From NCBI RefSeq assembly GCF_005938385.1, contig NZ_VCRA01000007.1:248001-312000 (forward strand): 64,000 nt of DNA. Reading direction: 5' to 3'. Source of the DNA: Paenibacillus mesophilus (GTDB lineage Bacteria > Bacillota > Bacilli > Paenibacillales > NBRC-103111). The notes under the pieces are model-generated. The model was not told where the DNA came from. It searched no databases and was given only the letters and a program-made list of their open reading frames with translations. A program made the translations under genes and the position numbers. Below are positions 27,002 to 36,143 of this stretch, one piece after another (the first letter of the stretch is position 1; each line of letters opens with the position of its first letter).

Positions 27002-28942
27002 ATGCTGCAAGACTGGGAGAAGTTTCGAATCGGCATTCATGATGTAAAAGACCAGTTGAGAGACCACGTGTATGGCCGTTCTTTGAAAGCGTTTGCGGGT
27101 GGAGATCAAGCGCGCGACGCGGTGACAAATACGGAGCAGTTGGAAGCCCGCCGCCGGCATATGCGCGAGCGGCTGCTGGCCGAAATCGGCGGCCTTCCTC
27201 TTCGGGATACGCCGCTTCATCCGGTCACGACCGGAATAACGCAGCGGGATGGTTACCGCATCGAGAAAATTATTCTTCAATCGATGCCCCTCGTGTACGT
27301 GACCGCCCACCTGTATGTTCCCGACGGCCGCGTATCGCCGGACGGGGCGGTACTGTTCGTATGCGGCCACGGTCCGGAAGGCAAGCTGTACCCGAGCTAC
27401 CAGCGCGTATGCCAATGTCTCGTGCGCGCCGGGCTCGTCGTGCTGGCCATCGACCCGATGGGACAGGGCGAGCGGCTCGGCTATCGCGATCGCGGGTCCG
27501 ACAAGCCGTTCGCACGGCTGGTCGCGGAGCATGAACATGCGGGCGTGCAATGCTGGCCGCTCGGAGACGGTCTGGCGCGCTATTTCATCCACGATATCGT
27601 GCGCGCCGTCGATTATTTGAGCTCCCGTCCCGAGGTCGATCCGGCCAAAATCGGCATGACCGGCAGTTCCGGAGGAGGCACGCAAACGGCGCTCGCGATG
27701 ATCTGCGAGCCGCGGATCGTCGCCGCCGCTCCCGGGACGTTCATCATGAACCGGGAATCGTATTTGTTCGCCGGTCAGGCACAGGATGCGGAGCAAATAT
27801 GGCCGAACATGTCGGCCCTCGGGTTCGACCATGAAGATATATTGCTGGCCATGGTCCCGCGCCCGGTCCTGGTGCTCGCCGTCACCGGCGACATCTTCCC
27901 GATCGAAGGCACGCGCAGGACGGTAGAGCGAAGCAGACGGTTCTGGGACATGTACGGCTGCGGAGACCGGCTGCAGCTCGCGGAGGATGAATCGCCTCAT
28001 ATGTACACGATTCCGCTCGCCCAGGCGGCCGCCTCGTTCTTCGCCCTCCACCTGCTCGGCAAAACGATCGAGGTGAATGCCGACGGACTCGTCCTGGAGG
28101 ACGGAAGCGATATCCGGTGCACGGCGAGCGGGCAAGTCTTCGACGATTATCCGGACGCGAGGAAAGTGTACGACGAGAACGTCACCCGGCTCGCGCAGCT
28201 GGAAGCGGCACGCGAAGCTTTGCCGGAAACGGAACGGCGAGCGCAGGCTATCGCCTGGATCGACGACCGCGTGCGAAGGCGGCGTCCCGTCTGCGACTTG
28301 AACCCCCGTCACCAGCGAATCGGCTCGTGGCAAGGATTGACCGTGCAAAGCAGCATCTGGTGGTCGCAGCCCGGCTTGTTCGGCCACGGTTTCCTGTTCG
28401 CGGCGGCGAACCCGGGCCCGGAGAAACGTCCGCTGACTATCGCTTTGTGGGAGGGTGGTACGACACGGCTGCAGGCGCACGAAGACTGGATACGCGGCCG
28501 CTGCGCAGCCGGAGAAGCCGTACTCGTGCTGGACGTCGCCGGCAGCGGAGCGCTCGCGCCGAATGCGATCAACGGCAAGCCGCTTCGCGGCGTATTCGGT
28601 ACTCTGCACAAGCTGAATATGGATTTGCTGTGGCTTGGCGACAGTTTGGCCGCCTTCCGCGCCTACGACGTGCTGCGCGCCGTCGAGTTTGCCCGCAGTC
28701 CGCAAGGCGCAGACGCGGCGGAGGTTCGTCTGTATGCCGAAGGGCGTTTCGGCGTATACGCGGAATGGGCCCATGCTTTGCTTGAAGCGGATACGGTACC
28801 TCTGGAGACCGCACAGGAATGGGAATCCGTAGCCTCATGGGTGCGCTCGGAGTATTACGACAATACCGGCATCGGCGAATATGTGTTGCCCGGCTTGCTG
28901 CGGCACTGCGATTTGCCGGACTTACGGGGTTGGCGGAAATAA
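27002..28942 (+). CDS. Two-lobed alpha/beta hydrolase (acetylxylan esterase / dienelactone hydrolase type)
   Basis: 646 residues, no signal peptide. Residues about 80-380 form an alpha/beta hydrolase: the GQGERLGYRDRG segment, and the nucleophile elbow GSSGG with Ser223, followed by PRPVLVLAVTGDIFPIEG (acid region) and DESPHMY (likely His). Residues about 430-640 look like a second, decayed hydrolase lobe (VLVLDVAGSG, then LWLGDSLAAFRAYDVLRAVEF) in which the GxSxG elbow is replaced by AEGRFG. It probably de-esterifies a small sugar ester or hydrolyses a lactone. ATG 27002 is chosen because GGAAGGAGC lies 8 nt upstream. The solute-binding protein gene follows at 29 bp. Confidence 0.85.
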   Translation: MLQDWEKFRIGIHDVKDQLRDHVYGRSLKAFAGGDQARDAVTNTEQLEARRRHMRERLLAEIGGLPLRDTPLHPVTTGITQRDGYRIEKIILQSMPLVYVTAHLYVPDGRVSPDGAVLFVCGHGPEGKLYPSYQRVCQCLVRAGLVVLAIDPMGQGERLGYRDRGSDKPFARLVAEHEHAGVQCWPLGDGLARYFIHDIVRAVDYLSSRPEVDPAKIGMTGSSGGGTQTALAMICEPRIVAAAPGTFIMNRESYLFAGQAQDAEQIWPNMSALGFDHEDILLAMVPRPVLVLAVTGDIFPIEGTRRTVERSRRFWDMYGCGDRLQLAEDESPHMYTIPLAQAAASFFALHLLGKTIEVNADGLVLEDGSDIRCTASGQVFDDYPDARKVYDENVTRLAQLEAAREALPETERRAQAIAWIDDRVRRRRPVCDLNPRHQRIGSWQGLTVQSSIWWSQPGLFGHGFLFAAANPGPEKRPLTIALWEGGTTRLQAHEDWIRGRCAAGEAVLVLDVAGSGALAPNAINGKPLRGVFGTLHKLNMDLLWLGDSLAAFRAYDVLRAVEFARSPQGADAAEVRLYAEGRFGVYAEWAHALLEADTVPLETAQEWESVASWVRSEYYDNTGIGEYVLPGLLRHCDLPDLRGWRK

Positions 28943-28971
28943 GAACCATATTCAATCAGGGGGGAATCACG

Positions 28972-30318
28972 ATGCTTGCCACAAAGATGTCAGGAATCGC
29001 TTTATGCCTCGCACTCGCGGCGGTTACGGCTGCCTGCGGAACGGGAGACGTATCCCCGCAACCAAACGCGGGGACCGAAGAAGCCGCGCGGGAAGCGGCG
29101 AAGAAAGCGGCGGAAGGTCCCGCGGAGATCGTCTTTTACACGTCCAACGGAGATTCCGAAGAAAACTTCAACCGGCAGTACGGCGACGCGCTGCGCAAAA
29201 AGTTCCCGCAGTACACGATCAAGTACATTTTGAGCGGAGCCAAGGGCCAGTCGCTGGAGACGCTGCTCGCTTCCAAAACCCGGTTCGACGTCTTCATGCA
29301 GGCCCCCGGCTTTTTCGAATCGCAGGCGTATCCGGCCGGCATCCAGTACGATATGACCGGACTGATCAAAACGCATCAGCTCGATTTGAACCGTCTTGAT
29401 CCGGCGTCCGTAGAGTACGTCAGGCAAAGCTCGGAAGGCAAAGCTTATTTTTTGCCGATTCAGCTCGAAGGCATGGTGCTCTTCTATAACAAGTCGCTGT
29501 TCGACAAATTCGGCGTTCCTTATCCTTCCGACGCGATGACATGGGAGCAGATGTGGGACAAGGCGAAGCTGCTGACGCGCAAGGAAGGCGGGGTGCAATA
29601 TTTCGGCTTCGGCACCAACTCCAGCACGATTCAGGGCATGAACCCGCTCTCCATCCCGCTCGCCGATCCGAAGACGGATACGCCGACGATCAACAAGGAC
29701 GAGCGGTGGAAACGGTTCTATGACTATTTCTACGAGCAGCCGAACAAAATACCGGGCTACCGGGATGCGATTCTGGAGAAGATCAAAGGCTTCCCTACGC
29801 TAGATATGTTCGTCAAAGACCAGACCGTAGCGATGTTCGCCTACCAGTCCGGGCTGATCAACGTCTGGGAGGAGCAGCTGAAAGCGTTGAATTGGGATAT
29901 CGTTGCACTGCCGCCATTGCCCGGACAGCCGGGAATCGGCAGCATGGCGACGCCGAAGCTGTTCGGGATTACGTCCATGGCCAAGGATAAGGACGCGGCG
30001 ATGATCGCCATCCAGTATTTGCTGTCCGACGAGCACCAGAAGGAGTTGGCTCGCAAAGGCATCACGCCGATCGTCACGTCCGATGCGGTCAAGAAGGAAT
30101 TGGGTAAAGATTCCGTATACAAGGACCGCAACTGGAACGCGCTCGTCCAATACAAGTTCGCCCCGCTTGCCCTCAGACCGGCTTACTACTCGCAGCTCAA
30201 TGCGATTTACCAGAAGCATTTCAAGGCGGCCTCCCTAGGAGAGACCGATTTGAACTCCGCGCTGCGCTCGGCCGAGGAGGAAGCGGTCAAAGCGATCGCC
30301 GAGTTCAAAAATAAATAA
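28972..30318 (+). CDS. Extracellular solute-binding lipoprotein (second paralogue)
   Basis: 448 residues. Lipoprotein signal with lipobox VTAACG. Family-1 solute-binding fold with LFYNKSLFDKFGVPYPSDAM and a C-terminal AAMIAIQYLLSDEHQ region. ATG 28972 follows AGGGGGG at 7 nt; a longer reading overlapping the hydrolase is rejected. It is 29 bp downstream of the hydrolase and closed by a terminator, so the operon has two genes and no permease. Closest relative in the window is the protein at 21215-22531. Confidence 0.92.
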   Translation: MLATKMSGIALCLALAAVTAACGTGDVSPQPNAGTEEAAREAAKKAAEGPAEIVFYTSNGDSEENFNRQYGDALRKKFPQYTIKYILSGAKGQSLETLLASKTRFDVFMQAPGFFESQAYPAGIQYDMTGLIKTHQLDLNRLDPASVEYVRQSSEGKAYFLPIQLEGMVLFYNKSLFDKFGVPYPSDAMTWEQMWDKAKLLTRKEGGVQYFGFGTNSSTIQGMNPLSIPLADPKTDTPTINKDERWKRFYDYFYEQPNKIPGYRDAILEKIKGFPTLDMFVKDQTVAMFAYQSGLINVWEEQLKALNWDIVALPPLPGQPGIGSMATPKLFGITSMAKDKDAAMIAIQYLLSDEHQKELARKGITPIVTSDAVKKELGKDSVYKDRNWNALVQYKFAPLALRPAYYSQLNAIYQKHFKAASLGETDLNSALRSAEEEAVKAIAEFKNK

Positions 30319-30324
30319 ACGATT

Positions 30325-30367
30325 AAAAAAATCTCCCGGCCTTCGAATAGGGCCGGGAGTATTTTGT
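30325..30367. terminator. Bidirectional terminator between solute-binding protein and PhyH genes
   Basis: A 9-bp stem CTCCCGGCC (30333-30341) / GGCCGGGAG (30351-30359) with a 9-nt loop. A7 on the left and a TATTTTGT tail on the right allow it to stop both convergent transcripts. Confidence 0.85.
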
Positions 30368-30372
30368 GTAAC

Positions 30373-31203
30373 TCATGAAGACGCCGACGAGTAGACGACA
30401 GGAAAATGCTGCCCCGACAAAATGTCCCCCGGCCGAACCTCGACATAATCGTGCATCACATGGCTGGAAGTTGGCTCGTACCGGGTGTGCCCGGGCATGT
30501 AATGCACGGCGATCGCCCTCCGTTTCCGCTCGGAACGGTTGTGAGGGCTGCCGTGCCAGGTCAGACAATGATGATAGCCGACCTGTCCTTTCTTGATCTC
30601 GAAAGGAACAGCCTCAACGACGGCATCGGCCGGAAGCAGAGCCGGCTCCTTATGATACGGCTTAAATTCCTTCGTGCTTGCCACATATTTCATCTGGTTG
30701 CCCCACTTATGGCTGCCCGGCACCATCCACATACAGCCGTTCTCGATGACCGCGTCGTCGAGCGCCACCCAAGCGCTGACCAGATCGGCGGGCTGTATGA
30801 TCGGCCATAGCGGGTGGTCTTGATGCCAGCCGGTCGGCCCTCCCGATACAGGCGGCTTGTACTGGACCTGATCGTGCCATATCCGTAGCGTATCGGTGCG
30901 GCACAGCTGGGCGATTTCTTCGCATAGCACCGGGTGGCAGGCATGCCGGTAAAACAAATCGCTGGCCATCCAAATGTTGACGATTTGCACCACTTTCTCG
31001 TCGACGCTCATTTTCATATTATCGTACAGCTTCGACTCGCCCCCACGCATATTGCGATTGAGAACGGGCCGTTTGACGGATTTGCCGTCCATGACCAGAT
31101 CGAGCTCCTCCCGAAGCCGCTCCACCTCTTCGTCTCCGAGAATGACGCCCCCTTTCAGAAAACCGTTCTTGTCGAACTCCTCCACCTGCGCCGCGCTCAG
31201 CAT
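30373..31203 (-). CDS. Phytanoyl-CoA dioxygenase (PhyH) family protein
   Basis: 276 residues. Fe(II)/2-oxoglutarate-dependent oxygenase fold: metal ligands His127 and Asp129 in GWHQDHPLW, distal His207 in CLTWHGSPHN, and an Arg cluster (RKRRAIAVHYMP) that would hold 2-oxoglutarate. The substrate is not predictable; bacterial members hydroxylate many small molecules. ATG 31203 follows AGAAGGTG; the longer reading to 31308 is not supported. Divergent from the AraC gene at 31332, which is its likely regulator. Confidence 0.9.
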   Translation of the reverse strand: MLSAAQVEEFDKNGFLKGGVILGDEEVERLREELDLVMDGKSVKRPVLNRNMRGGESKLYDNMKMSVDEKVVQIVNIWMASDLFYRHACHPVLCEEIAQLCRTDTLRIWHDQVQYKPPVSGGPTGWHQDHPLWPIIQPADLVSAWVALDDAVIENGCMWMVPGSHKWGNQMKYVASTKEFKPYHKEPALLPADAVVEAVPFEIKKGQVGYHHCLTWHGSPHNRSERKRRAIAVHYMPGHTRYEPTSSHVMHDYVEVRPGDILSGQHFPVVYSSASS

Positions 31204-31237
31204 CGTATACGCACCTTCTTTACTTAAGATGAGTTGC

Positions 31238-31300
31238 GCTTTAAGCTTAAAGCAAGTGACGCATCCGCGTATTTGCAACTGTTCCACCAATTTATTGCAA
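31238..31300. promoter_or_regulatory. Candidate operator sites in the PhyH/AraC divergent region
   Basis: A perfect 16-bp palindrome GCTTTAAGCTTAAAGC lies at 31238-31253. Two TTGCAA words, at 31273-31278 and 31295-31300, are 22 bp (about two helical turns) apart, a usual spacing for AraC-type direct half-sites. Confidence 0.4.
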
Positions 31301-31331
31301 TTTTTCAAGATCGGATTCGAGGGGATACGCT

Positions 31332-32204
31332 ATGCTTATCGGGGATTGGTACAGGTTGACCCCTACCGTCAATTTTGCAAGCCGGGCCGTCACGGCCTAC
31401 AAGACACAATGGGGACCGCGCCTCATTCCGGATTATCAGCTCTATTATGTCGTGTCGGGGAGCGCTTCTCTGAAGCTGGGCTCCGTCCGGTTCGAGGCGG
31501 CGCCCGGCGACTTCCTGTTATACGGACCGGATTATCCTCACTTGCTGTCCGCAGCGGAACGGACGGATTATTTTAGCTTGCACTTTTGCTGGAATAATCC
31601 GTCTCCGCTCCCTGTCCATCCGGCCGGCGGCATTCGGGATTTTGCCGCATTGGACGATTCGCAGCCCGCAGCGACTTACCAATTGAACGCCGCAGGTTAC
31701 GGCGAAATTCCGGTGCCCCGTCACTTTACGGCTCATGGGCTGGAGCCGCTTCTGATGCGGCTCGTGAACGAATACCGCCGGGAGCGGCCCGGTTACCCGA
31801 TGATGCTGAGGGCGCTGCTCATGGAGCTTCTGTCCTCGGTAATCGGCCAGTTGCCGGAAAGGAGCTCTCCGAACCTATCCGAAAGCCGTATCGTTCCGGC
31901 GCTTGACGCGATTCGCGATGAGCCGGGACGAAACTGGACGGTATCGGAGCTGGCCCGTCTGTGCGGCTACCATCCGAGCTATTTCACGGACGTATTCCGC
32001 AAGGAGCTCGGCAAAAACCCGAAGGCGTACTTGATCGAGGAGCGGATCCGCCGGACGAAGCACGGGCTGCTGCGCGGCGAGAAGCTGGAAGCGCTGGCCG
32101 AGCAATTCGGCTATACGAGCGTCCACTACTTAAGCAACCAGTTCAAGAAGGAGACCGGAATGACTCCCGGTCAGTTTCGTCAGCAAGGAGCCCATGCGGA
32201 ATAA
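31332..32204 (+). CDS. AraC family transcriptional regulator
   Basis: 290 residues. N-terminal AraC-type cupin (YQLYYVVSGSASLKLG, APGDFLLYGPDYPH) and C-terminal double helix-turn-helix (WTVSELARLCGYHPSYFTDVF and LEALAEQFGYTSVHYLSNQFKK are its two signatures). ATG 31332 follows GAGGGG at 7 nt. It is divergent from the PhyH gene and 50 bp upstream of the SDR gene. It probably controls PhyH and may be cotranscribed with the SDR gene. Confidence 0.9.
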   Translation: MLIGDWYRLTPTVNFASRAVTAYKTQWGPRLIPDYQLYYVVSGSASLKLGSVRFEAAPGDFLLYGPDYPHLLSAAERTDYFSLHFCWNNPSPLPVHPAGGIRDFAALDDSQPAATYQLNAAGYGEIPVPRHFTAHGLEPLLMRLVNEYRRERPGYPMMLRALLMELLSSVIGQLPERSSPNLSESRIVPALDAIRDEPGRNWTVSELARLCGYHPSYFTDVFRKELGKNPKAYLIEERIRRTKHGLLRGEKLEALAEQFGYTSVHYLSNQFKKETGMTPGQFRQQGAHAE

Positions 32205-32254
32205 CGGAGAAGGATCGCCGCCGCTCGAAAGCGGCAAAAAACGGGGGGGGCGGC

Positions 32255-33193
32255 ATGAAAGACAAGATCGTGATCATTACGGGAGCCAATTCGGGGATCG
32301 GTAAAGCGGCGGCGCTCAAGTTCGCGACCGAAGGATATCGTGTCGTTATGGCGTGCCGCAATATGAAGCTCAGTCAAGCCGCACAGAAAGAAATCGCGGA
32401 AGCTTCCCATAACCGGAGCGTGGATCTGATGGAGCTCGACGTTTCTTCTTTCAAATCTATCCGCTCCTTCTGCTCGGCCTTTCAAGCCAAATATCCGCGT
32501 TTGGACATTTTGATCCATAACGCCGCCTACTTGAGTCATGGGGAGAAAGCGTATAAGCTGAGCCCCGAGCATATCGAATTGTCTTTCGCAACAAACGTGT
32601 TCGGTCCTTTCTTGATGACGCGCTTACTCGCGGATCATCTCGGGAAATCGCAAGACCCGAGAATCCTGAACGCCTGCACGACCAACATCAAGCATTTCTT
32701 CGACCCGAACCGGACGATCGAGTTCGATAATTTGCGCGGGGAATTCCGCGGCAAGCGGCCTTATAGCATGTATAAAATGTACGGCGACTCGAAAATGGCG
32801 CTATTGATGCTGACCTTCAAAATGGCGGAACTATATAAAAGCAAAGGAATCCAAGTCAATGCCCTTCAAATCAACCGGGTCAAATTATCCGAAGCGACGA
32901 TTCAAAACATGCAATCCTTTTGGAAAGTGCTCGCATGGGTCCAAAATTTGACTAGCCCATTACCTTCGGGCATGGCCGACACTTATTATCATATTTGCAC
33001 CTCGAATGAATATCGGAATGTCACCGGCCAGCTTATCAACCATAAGAGAGAGATTGTCCGGCCCGCAACGAACGAAAAAGGTATCGCGCAGCTGAAAAAC
33101 ATACTCGGTTCGGGAACCTATCCCGGCTATGCGGCCGATACTCAAAATATCGAGAAAATATGGAGGTTGAGCACTGAGCTAACCGAAGGCTAA
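32255..33193 (+). CDS. Short-chain dehydrogenase/reductase (SDR)
   Basis: 312 residues. Classical SDR: nucleotide-binding TGANSGIGKAAA at the N-terminus, NAAYL motif near residue 89, and a catalytic YxxxK-like site in the YSMYKMYGDSKMA region (Tyr ... Lys). It resembles retinol-dehydrogenase-like SDRs of Bacillota. Starts inside a longer open frame; ATG 32255 is chosen because the SDR fold begins there. The Shine-Dalgarno site is part of an eight-G run (32243-32250) 4 nt from the ATG. A hairpin GCCGCT-cgaa-AGCGGC lies just upstream. Confidence 0.88.
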   Translation: MKDKIVIITGANSGIGKAAALKFATEGYRVVMACRNMKLSQAAQKEIAEASHNRSVDLMELDVSSFKSIRSFCSAFQAKYPRLDILIHNAAYLSHGEKAYKLSPEHIELSFATNVFGPFLMTRLLADHLGKSQDPRILNACTTNIKHFFDPNRTIEFDNLRGEFRGKRPYSMYKMYGDSKMALLMLTFKMAELYKSKGIQVNALQINRVKLSEATIQNMQSFWKVLAWVQNLTSPLPSGMADTYYHICTSNEYRNVTGQLINHKREIVRPATNEKGIAQLKNILGSGTYPGYAADTQNIEKIWRLSTELTEG

Positions 33194-33363
33194 AGATGTC
33201 CGGGAAGTCCTATTTCAAGGTAGTCTTGCACGATTACTTTCGACACCGATTTCGATGAAAAACCAGGAATCGGAGGATGTCCGTAATTAGGCTAATCTCC
33301 CCATGCCGCTTCCAGTTGTTTCCACTATGCTTGGTGGGTACGAACCCATTCAAGGAGGAATGC

Positions 33364-33702
33364 ATGATGTCGAATCCGGAGCTGGAACAATTGGGCAAGC
33401 TGATCGCGTCGGACCCCGATCTCCAGAAAGCCGCCTTATCCGGCATTACCAGAGTCATCCACGAGCATATCGATCGGAAGCAGCTGAAAGTCAGTCCGGA
33501 ACTGATGCAAAGTCTGGGAGCGCTCGAATCGGGCTCCTACTTGAACGAAGCCTACAACGACGATATCATCTTGGTTCGAAGCGTAATTGTGTATGTAAAG
33601 GCGCGGGGGCTCGACTTGGCTAACGATCTCGTCCAGCTGCACGAACTCCAGACCCGGGTGGACCATCAACTGACCCGATTGAACTTGAATGGAATCAAGT
33701 GA
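33364..33702 (+). CDS. Small protein of unknown function
   Basis: 112 residues, no signal peptide or membrane helix, predicted mostly helical with acidic character. I do not recognise a family. AAGGAGG precedes ATG 33364 by 5 nt and a second in-frame ATG by 8 nt, so translation is well supported. It stands 170 bp after the SDR gene and ends at a shared bidirectional terminator. The phrase IASDPDLQKAALSGI is the most distinctive. Confidence 0.75.
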   Translation: MMSNPELEQLGKLIASDPDLQKAALSGITRVIHEHIDRKQLKVSPELMQSLGALESGSYLNEAYNDDIILVRSVIVYVKARGLDLANDLVQLHELQTRVDHQLTRLNLNGIK

Positions 33703-33708
33703 AAAACA

Positions 33709-33748
33709 AACACACCCCGGGATGATTCGATCCCGGGGTGTGTTTTGT
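33709..33748. terminator. Bidirectional terminator between the small protein and the immunity-like gene
   Basis: Perfect 15-bp stem, AACACACCCCGGGAT (33709-33723) against 33730-33744, 6-nt loop, T-rich on both outer sides. Confidence 0.9.
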
Positions 33749-33768
33749 GTAACTCGGCTGCACAGCCA

Positions 33769-34098
33769 TCACCCGATATACACGACGGCCCCTTCACGTT
33801 GCAGCGCTTTGGGCAGCTCCGTCTGCAGCAGCTCGATCCGGCTGACCAGCTTTGCCATTCGTTCCCCGCCGTCTTGGCTTAATGCCCATTGCTTCAATCG
33901 GGCCAGTTCACCCAGAACCGCCGGCAAATCTTCCTTCATGACGTCGATCCCGGTAGAGAAGAGGGGCACCCACTGCAAGCCCAAAGCTTCCGCCGCCGGC
34001 TCCCAGCATTCCGCGAAGAACGCCTCCGCGGCAACGGGTACGTTGTAACGCCGTTCGAAATCATCGACGGGCTCGGGTATAAAAGCGCTGATAGACAT
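33769..34098 (-). CDS. Candidate immunity protein of the PrsW-toxin pair
   Basis: 109 residues, acidic, no signal peptide or membrane helix. ATG 34098 overlaps the stop of the upstream PrsW-toxin gene by one base (TGATG), so the two are translationally coupled. No family is recognised; phrases are FFAECWEPAAEALGL and LQWVPLFSTG. A small acidic protein encoded directly after a protein with a nuclease-like C-terminus is the usual layout of toxin and immunity genes. That role is inferred from position, not from a domain. The stretch around the start has GGGGGG as a weak ribosome binding site. Confidence 0.75.
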   Translation of the reverse strand: MSISAFIPEPVDDFERRYNVPVAAEAFFAECWEPAAEALGLQWVPLFSTGIDVMKEDLPAVLGELARLKQWALSQDGGERMAKLVSRIELLQTELPKALQREGAVVYIG

Positions 34099-36143
34099 CA
34101 AGGTTTCCCCCCAAACAAAATGTTAAATGTGTAATCCGGAAATTCGGATCTCAGCTGGTTCAAACTATTCTCGGCGGCGGCTCGGAGCTCCGGGGTGTCT
34201 CCATCCAGACGGAATACGAAGTCGCGGATCGACTTGATCTCCTCCAATTTGGGCACTTCGGGAGATCCGTTCGCTGTCGGTCGGGTCGAAGCCGCGTTTT
34301 CCATCAAGTTATGAATACGCGTCCGCGTCTTGCCGAGTATTTGCTTGTCGGTAAATTCCTGCGGCGTCTGCGCCGGCTGTCCCGTCCGCGGATTGATGCG
34401 ATCCAACCCTTTGGCCGTCTTGTCTTCGTAGAAAACGCGGTTCTCCAGATCGATTTCGTCGAACTCGCCAAGCGGATTTCCCCGATGATCGACAATTTCG
34501 ACCTCGTTGTACTTTTTACCTGCAACCGTTGTCCCATCTTCATTCTCGTCATCGGCTTTATCTTTATTCGGCTTCTCGTCATCGGGCTTCTCCTCCGGCT
34601 TCTTCGGCTTATCCGGGGCATCCGGATGATTGCCCGGGACTTTGCCGTCGTTCTTCGGATGTTTCCCCGGCACGTCGACATCCGGCTTCCGGGGGCCCCT
34701 CTTGTCGAGAAGCTTGCGCACATAGCCGCGTGCTTTCTTTCCCATCCATCCGAGCGCCCTGCCGAAAGGAATTCGGCTTAGTATAATGCCGGTCGCGACA
34801 GCGAGCGCATTTTCGGGCGTGAGCAGCTTCTTCGGATCGCGGATATAACCGGCGATCTCATGTCCGCTGCCGGCGACTCCCGCCACAGTCAGCGCGATGC
34901 CGAGGGCGGGCCAGAACCCGACGAACAGCAGCGACAGCGCAAGGGCTCCCAGGATGATCGCCCCCTGCTCGTACCATTCGAGCCGATCCCACCAATTTTG
35001 CAAAGAATCGAACAGACAGGCGAAGCAAGCCGTTCCATCGCCGCCGGAGTAAGCTCCCATCCCTGCGAACAGACCGGCGGCGAGCAGTATCGCCGCAAGT
35101 CCGGTAAGCACCCGATACAGAAGCTTCATTCGTTCCCGGACGTGCTCCTGTCTGCCGGCCGCCTCCTCGTTTCCATATAGCAAAATAAATCCGAGCTCCC
35201 TCCGTTCCCGGTAGAAGCCGAGCCAATGTGCGAATTTCCCCCGGTCCGCGAAGAGGGCCGAGACGATGTTCCACAGCTCGGAAAAAGGATTGAGCGGCAG
35301 CTCCTTCGGCAGTGCCGGAAGGCGGCGGCGTACTTTGTTCAGCGACCAGTAATCGGCGGCAACCGATGCCGCAAGCATGATAAGGAATGCCGGCTGCGTC
35401 ATATATCCGCTTCCGTCCCACTCGTGCAACGCAAACACCCAGTCCGGCAGCCTGTTCTGACCGTTATAGGCGGCGTGATCCAGGATGGACCAGAGCAGAA
35501 TCAGCACCGGGAACAGAAACACCCAATTCGTCAGTTTTGCCCGCAGCCGGTAAGCGATTCCGCATGCCAGCGCGATCATGGCGGTATGTACGGGATGGCT
35601 GACGCACATCAACGACGGCGCCAAGCTTTCTTCGAAGCGTCCGGGAAACAGCGCGAACAAGTCCCAATGGATCGTTTCGCCGCCCAGCAACGTAAAGCTG
35701 TAGCCGTATGTATCCGATATTACGCCGGAGTTCAGCCACCGGCGGGAGAGCTCCTCCATCAGTTGGAAGCCGACTCCCGTCGCTGCGCCGATCAGCGTAT
35801 AGTCGCTCAAGCTTAGGGCGGAAGCGCGGCGCGAGAACAGCAGAAAGACGCCTAGCGGCAGCAGCTTCCACAATTCCTCGAAAATCGGCGTAAGGACGGC
35901 AACGGACCAAGTGTCCGACGTTCTCCCGCCGAAGATCGCGTGGACGGCGTTGACCGTAAGCGCCGTGAACGGCACGACAACAAAGACACCGGACAGGACG
36001 AACAGCACGACCGGCTTCCACGTCAACGTTTTGCTCCGGCACAACAACCAAAACTGCAGCAAGACATAGAATGACCATAAATACTGAACGAGCATCGTAC
36101 GCGACTCTTTCATGAAAAACAGGCTTAAAATAAATGCGGCCAA
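34098..36143 (-). CDS. PrsW-type intramembrane protease fused to a C-terminal toxin-like domain
   Basis: 681 residues from TTG 36143. The N-terminal membrane domain carries all PrsW motifs: EExxK (Glu89-Glu90-Lys93 in FEELWK), FxxxE (Phe116, Glu120), His173 in SHPVHT, and His203 in LDHAAYN. More helices follow to about 470, then a charged Pro/Lys/Asp linker (about 480-545). The last 135 residues are soluble: GEFDEIDLENRVFYEDKTA has the D...ExK spacing of PD-(D/E)xK nucleases, as in several polymorphic toxins. A toxin domain released by proteolysis is an inference. The start is uncertain: the frame stays open upstream to a strong GAGGAGG (36287-36281), but the triplet at proper spacing is ACG 36272, and no ATG, GTG or TTG lies between it and 36143, which falls within a membrane helix. 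Confidence 0.85.
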   Translation of the reverse strand: MAAFILSLFFMKESRTMLVQYLWSFYVLLQFWLLCRSKTLTWKPVVLFVLSGVFVVVPFTALTVNAVHAIFGGRTSDTWSVAVLTPIFEELWKLLPLGVFLLFSRRASALSLSDYTLIGAATGVGFQLMEELSRRWLNSGVISDTYGYSFTLLGGETIHWDLFALFPGRFEESLAPSLMCVSHPVHTAMIALACGIAYRLRAKLTNWVFLFPVLILLWSILDHAAYNGQNRLPDWVFALHEWDGSGYMTQPAFLIMLAASVAADYWSLNKVRRRLPALPKELPLNPFSELWNIVSALFADRGKFAHWLGFYRERRELGFILLYGNEEAAGRQEHVRERMKLLYRVLTGLAAILLAAGLFAGMGAYSGGDGTACFACLFDSLQNWWDRLEWYEQGAIILGALALSLLFVGFWPALGIALTVAGVAGSGHEIAGYIRDPKKLLTPENALAVATGIILSRIPFGRALGWMGKKARGYVRKLLDKRGPRKPDVDVPGKHPKNDGKVPGNHPDAPDKPKKPEEKPDDEKPNKDKADDENEDGTTVAGKKYNEVEIVDHRGNPLGEFDEIDLENRVFYEDKTAKGLDRINPRTGQPAQTPQEFTDKQILGKTRTRIHNLMENAASTRPTANGSPEVPKLEEIKSIRDFVFRLDGDTPELRAAAENSLNQLRSEFPDYTFNILFGGKP

